18,446 nucleotides of DNA from NCBI GenBank assembly GCA_964591605.1, contig CAZQEN010000134.1, forward strand, positions 1 to 18,446, written 5' to 3'. Of this stretch, positions 14,615 through 18,446 are shown piece by piece (the first letter of the stretch is position 1; every line of letters starts with the position of its first letter). Under the pieces are notes generated by a model. It ran no database searches and was not told where the DNA came from. It worked only from the letters and a program-made list of their open reading frames with translations. Made by a program: the position numbers and the translations under genes. This DNA is from CAYLLT01 sp964591605. GTDB lineage: Bacteria > Planctomycetota > Phycisphaerae > UBA1845 > PWPN01.

Positions 14615-15721
14615 TCACGGGGCGCCTTCGCCAGGCCTGTGGAAGGTGATTTCCCATTTGGACAGGCCGGCGACGAAGAGGCGGGCCTTTTTTCCTGCCA
14701 GCTTATCCGTCTCGCGGGCCTGAGCGTCGGTGCCGATCACCTGCGGATACCACTTCGAGTATTCCAGGTCCTTCGGTTCGAGTATCCTGACCGGCTTACT
14801 CCACCCGTTCGGGTTGGCCACATCCGGGTTGAAGGTGACGTAGATGCCTTCCTGTGCCCATTTCCTGTCCTGGGCGCGGTTCAGCAGGATCACGTATTGT
14901 TTGAGATGGGTGTTGTAGTGGACGGAGGCGCCCCAGAAGGCATCCACCTTGTCGGCGTGCCAGGTGACCGCCGCCGGCCAGATGGGCGTCACATGGCCCC
15001 CCAGACCGGGCTCCTTCCACTCGCCCTTGTGCCACTTGTACACCTTGCCGACGGGCTCGTCGCGGTCTTCGTGCTTCATCCGCGCAACCGAGACCCCCTG
15101 CTCGGCCACGTCCTTGTTGTACGTGCTGATGAAGAAGTAGAAGTGTTTCCCGTCGTTGTCGAGAATGACCGAGAAGTCGCCGTTGCCGCCGACGAAGTAG
15201 TGGTTGGGGCTGTCGCAGTTTTTCGAATCGGCCGGCGCCTCGAGCACGATGCCCAGGTCCTTCCAGTGCTTGCCGTTATCGTCCGACACCGCGGCGCCGA
15301 TGAGCGGCGCGGTCAGGCGGTGCTTCTCCGGGCCGCCCTCGCAGACCGGGTGCGGCTCGCGGTGGTACCAGCCATACAGCTTGCCGCTCTTGTCCTTGTA
15401 CGTGGATTCGATCCAGCGGCCGCCGTTGACCTCGTTGTCGTAGCTGGTGCGCTCAGAGCGGCGCTTGAGATCCATCAAGTTCGGGCCCGACGTGCGCCAG
15501 GGCTGGTTCTCCGAGGAGAACACGTACAGCGTCTCGCCGTCCCAGTGGGCGGGGCTGTTGCAGTCCACGCCGCCCCCCTGCGGGCGCTGCTCGCGGTAAA
15601 CGCCGGGCAGCAGATAGCGCGGCGCGGGGCCGACGGTGGCGGTGGGTACGTCGGCGGCAAAACCAGGTACACCCAGCGAGAGCAGTATGCCCGCTACCTT
15701 GAACCGATCGTTCATCATCAT
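14615..15721 (-). CDS. secreted beta-propeller protein, GH43/GH32/sialidase-like
   Basis: Three consecutive ATG codons (15721, 15718, 15715) open the gene; GGAA lies about ten bases before the first. A signal peptide follows (MMMNDRFKVAGILLSLGVPGFA, cleavage near GFA-AD). The mature part has repeated strand blocks of a five-bladed propeller: VDCNSPAHWDGETLYVFSS, RWIESTYKDKSGKLYGWYHR, AAVSDDNGKHWKDLGIVLE, DSPNHYFVGGNGDFSVILD, DAFWGASVHYNTHLKQYVIL, and FNPDVANPNGWSKPVRIL. Asp-containing, Asp-box-like turns (SDDNGKHWKD) recall sialidases and GH43-like enzymes. Length 368 fits a single-domain propeller. No dockerin-like tail is present, unlike the other two secreted enzymes here. The substrate and the catalytic acids cannot be assigned by eye. 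Convergent with the FecR-domain gene; the slipin gene lies upstream on the same strand, 105 bases away. Confidence 0.7.
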   Translation of the reverse strand: MMMNDRFKVAGILLSLGVPGFAADVPTATVGPAPRYLLPGVYREQRPQGGGVDCNSPAHWDGETLYVFSSENQPWRTSGPNLMDLKRRSERTSYDNEVNGGRWIESTYKDKSGKLYGWYHREPHPVCEGGPEKHRLTAPLIGAAVSDDNGKHWKDLGIVLEAPADSKNCDSPNHYFVGGNGDFSVILDNDGKHFYFFISTYNKDVAEQGVSVARMKHEDRDEPVGKVYKWHKGEWKEPGLGGHVTPIWPAAVTWHADKVDAFWGASVHYNTHLKQYVILLNRAQDRKWAQEGIYVTFNPDVANPNGWSKPVRILEPKDLEYSKWYPQVIGTDAQARETDKLAGKKARLFVAGLSKWEITFHRPGEGAP

Positions 15722-15733
15722 GTTTTGTTTCCG

Positions 15734-15814
15734 GTAGGCCCCGCCTGCCGAGCGGAACCTCGAATGAGCCCTGATTCTCCCGTTACCCGGTCCCGTCCGG
15801 CAGGCGGGACCTGC
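15734..15814. repeat. imperfect inverted repeat with GGCGGGACC core
   Basis: GTAGGCCCCGCCTGCC (15734-15749) and GGCAGGCGGGACCTGC (15799-15814) are reverse complements at 14 of 16 positions. A shorter alternative hairpin pairs GGTCCCG (15789-15795) with CGGGACC (15805-15811). The element fills the 105-base space between the slipin and propeller genes, and its right arm recurs at 17600-17614. Confidence 0.65.
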
Positions 15815-15826
15815 TACGAAGGTGCA

Positions 15827-16690
15827 TCACGCTTTTCCCCGTGCAGACTTGTTGGGCGCCGCGTGCCTGTCGAAATCGATATAGATCGTCGCACTGGCGA
15901 GTCGAGACAATTCCCGGAGCGCTTCGAGTTCACGCAGACGCAGAAGGGCCGGGTGTTTAGCGTACGCACCGGCCGCCTGCTCATAGTCCCTCAACGCCCG
16001 GATTTCCGATTCTGTCCGGATCTGTTGGGCATCCGCCTCGCTCTGTGCAGCCAGCCGTTTCGCTCCGGCGCTGGCTTGATCTTCCAGGCGCTGGATTTCG
16101 GCCTTGGCCTGAGCCTCGATGCGCTGGACCTCGGCCTTCGTGCGGGCTTCGACCAGGCCGGCCTGGCTGAGGCGCTCGGTGGCCAGCACGCGGTTCATGA
16201 TTTCCTGGAGGTTGCCCGGAAACACCAGATCCTTTACGTCGGCGCGGAGGATGGACACGCCGTAGCCGGCGGCCGACTCCTTCACGTCGCGGAGGATATC
16301 CTCGCTGAGGCGGTTGCGGTTGGTGAGAATCTCTTCGAGCGTCATCGACGCGAGCGAGCGCCGGGCGGCGAGCTGCACGTCGCTGTACAGCCGCTCCTCG
16401 AACGAGGCGACCTCGTGGATCGCCGCCCTGGGGTCCCTGACGCGGAACTGGACGATGATGCTCACGCGGATGGCGACCTTGTCGGCGGTCAGGATCTCCT
16501 GGCCCTTGATCGTCAGCTCGCGCTCGCGGACGTCGACGAGCACGACCTCGATGCTCGGCGTGCGGTAGAAGCCCAGGTCGAGGTGCAGCGGGATGACGTA
16601 ACGGCCGGCCTCGAGGACGCGCGCGAGCTTTCCGTCCTCGTACCAGAGGCCGCGGTGCGTGTCCTTGATGATGATGTCGCGTCGAAACAT
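15827..16690 (-). CDS. slipin/SPFH (band 7) family protein without a membrane segment
   Basis: ATG at 16690 begins MFRRDIIIKDTHRGLWYEDG, and residues ~10-180 match the SPFH/band 7 fold of slipins: GKLARVLEAGRYVIPLHLDL, VVLVDVRERELTIKGQEIL, ADKVAIRVSIIVQFRV, RSLASMTLEEILTNR, and YGVSILRADVKDLVFPG. Residues ~185-250 form an Ala/Glu/Arg-rich coiled coil (VEARTKAEVQRIEAQAKAEI), and the tail has LRLRELEALRELSRLASAT. Slipins assemble into membrane-associated oligomers. Most have an N-terminal membrane hairpin; this one begins directly with the first strand, so it is probably cytoplasmic or peripherally attached. No NfeD-type partner gene is adjacent. A perfect TATAAT at 16848-16843 is a likely -10. 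The ribosome-binding site is weak. Confidence 0.85.
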   Translation of the reverse strand: MFRRDIIIKDTHRGLWYEDGKLARVLEAGRYVIPLHLDLGFYRTPSIEVVLVDVRERELTIKGQEILTADKVAIRVSIIVQFRVRDPRAAIHEVASFEERLYSDVQLAARRSLASMTLEEILTNRNRLSEDILRDVKESAAGYGVSILRADVKDLVFPGNLQEIMNRVLATERLSQAGLVEARTKAEVQRIEAQAKAEIQRLEDQASAGAKRLAAQSEADAQQIRTESEIRALRDYEQAAGAYAKHPALLRLRELEALRELSRLASATIYIDFDRHAAPNKSARGKA

Positions 16691-16822
16691 GGCAGCACCC
16701 GGACCGGCCGGTGATGGTTCAAAACAGGCCCCGTAGCAGGACCGATGTGAAGCACGAGTTCGCAGATATCCTCCGGATAACCCCGCAATAGTGGTGCCGG
16801 AGGTGTTGACCGCTCGCTTCTG

Positions 16823-16848
16823 CTCCCGCCGGGGCCGGGAGGATTATA
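16823..16848 (-). promoter_or_regulatory. probable -10 element and 5'-leader hairpin upstream of the slipin gene
   Basis: Read on the minus strand, a perfect TATAAT (16848-16843) stands in GC-rich DNA. No recognisable -35 is seen at 16-18 bases. Immediately downstream, CTCCCG (minus 16841-16836) pairs with CGGGAG (16828-16823) around a seven-base loop, at or near the expected transcript start. The hairpin also lies about 40 bases after the stop of the antitoxin-VapC gene and could reduce read-through from it. Confidence 0.4.
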
Positions 16849-16882
16849 ACCTCGGCTGACGCACCACGCAGCGCGCCGATAT

Positions 16883-17488
16883 TCAAGACCCCAAGCCGGT
16901 CCACTGCTCGACGCGGAGACCCGGTACGCGCTCGAACTCTTCCACGTTTTGGGTGCTGAGTGTCAGGTCGTGTTGGAGCGCCGTGGCGGCGATCCATGCG
17001 TCGTGTGCGCCAATCAGGGTGCCTTTCGCCTGCAGTTCCGCCCAGACCTTCGCGTGCACTCGTGCGGCGTCGGTCTCGAGATCAAGGACTTCGATCCGGC
17101 TGATCGGATACTCGACAAACTCCGAGCGGCGTGCGCGGGTTTCCGGCGTGTTGGCTCGATGTACACCGTGAAGTAACTCACTCAGGATAACGACCGAGCT
17201 AAACAGATCGTCATCGGAGTAGTGAGCCATCAGCTCGTCGAGTTGGACGAGGCGTCGCGCTTCTTGAACGTCCCGTGCGAAGTCTTCTGCTTCTTCCGGC
17301 GTCAGGCGCGGTCCCGACTCCAGGATCGCGCGAAGCTCGGAGAGCCGAGCCGTCTTTCGGGTCGGACGAATCTCCGCCACGGGTTTGCCGCCCCGAATCA
17401 GGACGACGGACTCGCCCGTGCGTGAGATGTCGTCGACATAAAACGCCAGGTTCTCGGGGGCGTCTTCGATCGTGATGGTTCGCGGCAT
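16883..17488 (-). CDS. antitoxin-VapC toxin in-frame fusion with incomplete PIN domain (201 aa)
   Basis: ATG at 17488 follows AGGAG at eight bases. Residues 1-~78 are a Phd/YefM/VapB-type antitoxin: MPRTITIEDAPENL, then SGESVVLI-like TGESVVLIRGGKPVAEIRP, TARLSELRAIL, and TPEEAEDFARDVQEAR. Without a stop the frame continues into a VapC PIN domain from about residue 80: LDELMAHYSDDDLFSSVVIL, SELLHGVHRANTPETRARR, VHAKVWAELQAKG, GAHDAWIAATAL, and STQNVEEFERVPGL. The first strand of VapC, which normally holds LDTSVLI and the first catalytic Asp, is absent, as is the end of the antitoxin. Remaining PIN acids are Glu104 (SEL) and Asp163 (GAHD), with Asn181 at the fourth position. A single in-frame deletion of a former vapB-vapC-type pair explains this. 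Ribonuclease activity is probably lost. The protein might persist as an autorepressor or antidote. Confidence 0.8.
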   Translation of the reverse strand: MPRTITIEDAPENLAFYVDDISRTGESVVLIRGGKPVAEIRPTRKTARLSELRAILESGPRLTPEEAEDFARDVQEARRLVQLDELMAHYSDDDLFSSVVILSELLHGVHRANTPETRARRSEFVEYPISRIEVLDLETDAARVHAKVWAELQAKGTLIGAHDAWIAATALQHDLTLSTQNVEEFERVPGLRVEQWTGLGS

Positions 17489-17519
17489 GGCACACGCTCC
17501 TGCTCGCATTATATCGCAT

Positions 17520-17540
17520 GCACAGGCGGGACGCCCGTGC
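17520..17540. repeat. near-perfect palindrome with GGCGGGACG core
   Basis: GCAC-A-GGCG-GGA-CGCC-C-GTGC: 8 of 9 stem positions pair around a three-base loop. It lies just upstream of the antitoxin-VapC start. It shares the GGCGGGAC word with the palindromes at 15799-15814 and 17600-17614, and the GGGACGCCCG word with 10679-10695. Confidence 0.6.
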
Positions 17541-17563
17541 CACGCCGCGGCGACCAACGCAAA

Positions 17564-17614
17564 AGGTCCCGCCCCGACTTCGGCGATCTCAGTCGAGCCG
17601 CAGGCGGGACCTGC
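17564..17614 (-). terminator. terminator-like inverted repeat after the aminotransferase gene
   Basis: On the minus strand, the stop codon at 17617-17615 is followed by GCAGGTCCCGCC, and AGGTCCCGCC (17612-17603) pairs perfectly over ten bases with GGCGGGACCT (17573-17564). An internal CGACT/AGTCG stem lies between the arms, and TTTT follows directly. This fits an intrinsic terminator built from the recurring GGCGGGACC repeat. The same arm occurs at 15799-15814 in another intergenic space. Confidence 0.6.
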
Positions 17615-18446
17615 TTATGCCTTACCGAGGAGCTTCTCGAGGCGGTCGAGGCCTTTCTGGATCTGCTCCATGCCGGTGGCGAACGAGAGGCGGACGTGCG
17701 TGTCCATGCCGAAGGCTTCGCCGGGGACGAGGGCGACGTGGGCCTGCTCGAGGACCTTCGCGGAGAAATCCAGCGAGCCTTTCACACCGAGTGCCGCGTA
17801 GGACTTCGAGACGTTGGGGAATGCGTAGAACGCGCCGGTGGGCCGCACGCAGCTCACGCCTTTGATCCGGTTGAGGCGCTCGTGCATGTACTCGGCGCGA
17901 CGCTCGAATTCCTTGCGCATCTTCTCGGCCGCGGCCTGGTCGCCGTTGAGGGCTTCGACGAGGGCGTGCTGGTTGAACGTGGCGGTGCCGCTGGTGGTCT
18001 GGCTCTGGAGCTTGGCCATCTGCTTGATGATGGCCTCGGGGCCGGCGACGTAGCCGACACGCCAGCCGGTCATCGAGTAGGTCTTCGAGCCGGCGTTGAA
18101 CGTGAGCGTCTTGTCCATGAGGTCGGGCCGAACCGAAGCGAAGCTGACGAAGCGCTGATTGCCGTAGATGAGCCGGTCGTACATCTCGTCAGAGAAGACG
18201 ATGATGTCGTGTTTGACGATGACGTCGGCGATGGCCTTGACCTCTTCGGGGGTGTAGGTGAAGCCGCCGGGGTTGCTGGGCGAGTTGAAGATGAGCACGC
18301 GCGTGCGCGGCGTGATGGCGGCGGCGATCTGGTCGGCGGTGAGCTTGAAGCTGCGGGCTTCGTCGCCGACAACGGGGACGACCTTCGCCCCGGCCAGCTT
18401 GATCTGCTCGGGATAGCTCACCCAGTACGGCACGGGCAGGATGGCT
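17615..18446 (-). CDS. class I/II PLP-dependent aminotransferase (aspartate aminotransferase-like), partial
   Basis: The gene ends at TAA 17617-17615 and runs off the window; the frame stays open to 18446 (AILPVPYWVSYPEQ), so 277 C-terminal residues of a usual ~390-400 are present. The GTG at 18433 is internal, not a start. Fold-type I signatures are clear: FNSPSNPGG (the conserved Asn), IIVFSDEMYDRLIY (Asp contacting the pyridine nitrogen, and the Tyr), NAGSKTYSMTGWRVGY (the Schiff-base Lys at 18085-18083, and the Arg), and a C-terminal HVRLSFA with the substrate-carboxylate Arg. This resembles the class I-beta aspartate aminotransferases (AspC/AatA type), which move amino groups between aspartate and 2-oxoglutarate; related enzymes also use prephenate or aromatic acids, so the exact substrate is open. 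It is cytosolic. A terminator-like repeat follows. Confidence 0.9.
   Translation of the reverse strand, partial: AILPVPYWVSYPEQIKLAGAKVVPVVGDEARSFKLTADQIAAAITPRTRVLIFNSPSNPGGFTYTPEEVKAIADVIVKHDIIVFSDEMYDRLIYGNQRFVSFASVRPDLMDKTLTFNAGSKTYSMTGWRVGYVAGPEAIIKQMAKLQSQTTSGTATFNQHALVEALNGDQAAAEKMRKEFERRAEYMHERLNRIKGVSCVRPTGAFYAFPNVSKSYAALGVKGSLDFSAKVLEQAHVALVPGEAFGMDTHVRLSFATGMEQIQKGLDRLEKLLGKA

Noticed and set aside
14408..16714. 768-codon plus-strand open frame
   Set aside because: It lies opposite the propeller and slipin genes, both of which have clear family motifs; the frame is a GC-driven antisense shadow.

Overview
The window looks like chromosomal DNA of a GC-rich planctomycete, probably of the Phycisphaerae type, from a scaffolded assembly (ten Ns at 1701-1710). 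The main clue is that two large secreted proteins end in the bipartite EF-hand, dockerin-like tails with Cys-rich ends (for example DFDRDGDVDLEDFG and NPADPNCAD) typical of that group. Predicted carbohydrate-active propellers, FecR and outer-membrane barrel proteins, and many intergenic short repeats also fit. This assignment is an inference; no rRNA or other phylogenetic marker is present.

Left accessory region (1-3000): a 52-residue ORF behind a good promoter, a DUF5372 (Y4bD/Y4pK-like) gene, then an IS66-family element that has lost its left end (tnpB is reduced to its C-terminal part). It keeps tnpC and a right inverted repeat ending at 2670. That end lies inside an O-methyltransferase-like gene, of which only the N-terminal ~99 codons remain.

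Secreted carbohydrate-active genes (3229-9337): a 1155-residue five-bladed-propeller/LamG protein on the plus strand converges with a 742-residue GH123/DUF4091-like protein on the minus strand. The latter carries thrombospondin type 3 repeats and a dockerin-like tail. Between them lies a C-terminal fragment of a TolC-type efflux protein. A third secreted propeller protein is at 14615-15721.

Gene-poor stretch (9410-10818): a frameshifted coiled-coil ORF, followed by about 1 kb of hairpin-rich DNA with no convincing gene.

Envelope cluster (10819-14176): an outer-membrane beta-barrel (alginate-export-like), a possible lipoprotein of unknown function and a secreted FecR-domain protein, all co-oriented. 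A palindromic heptamer array lies between the first two, and the second ORF reads through it.

Right side (minus strand, 15827-18446): a soluble slipin/SPFH protein, a single-ORF antitoxin-VapC fusion that lacks the first catalytic Asp of the PIN domain, and a class I/II aminotransferase running off the window edge. Intergenic regions here carry GC-rich palindromes with a GGCGGGAC core, one of which looks like a terminator.

The most interesting items are the antitoxin-PIN fusion, the dockerin-like module split by a 353-residue insertion in the large propeller protein, the heptamer array entering the signal region of the possible lipoprotein, and the barrel/lipoprotein/FecR trio.
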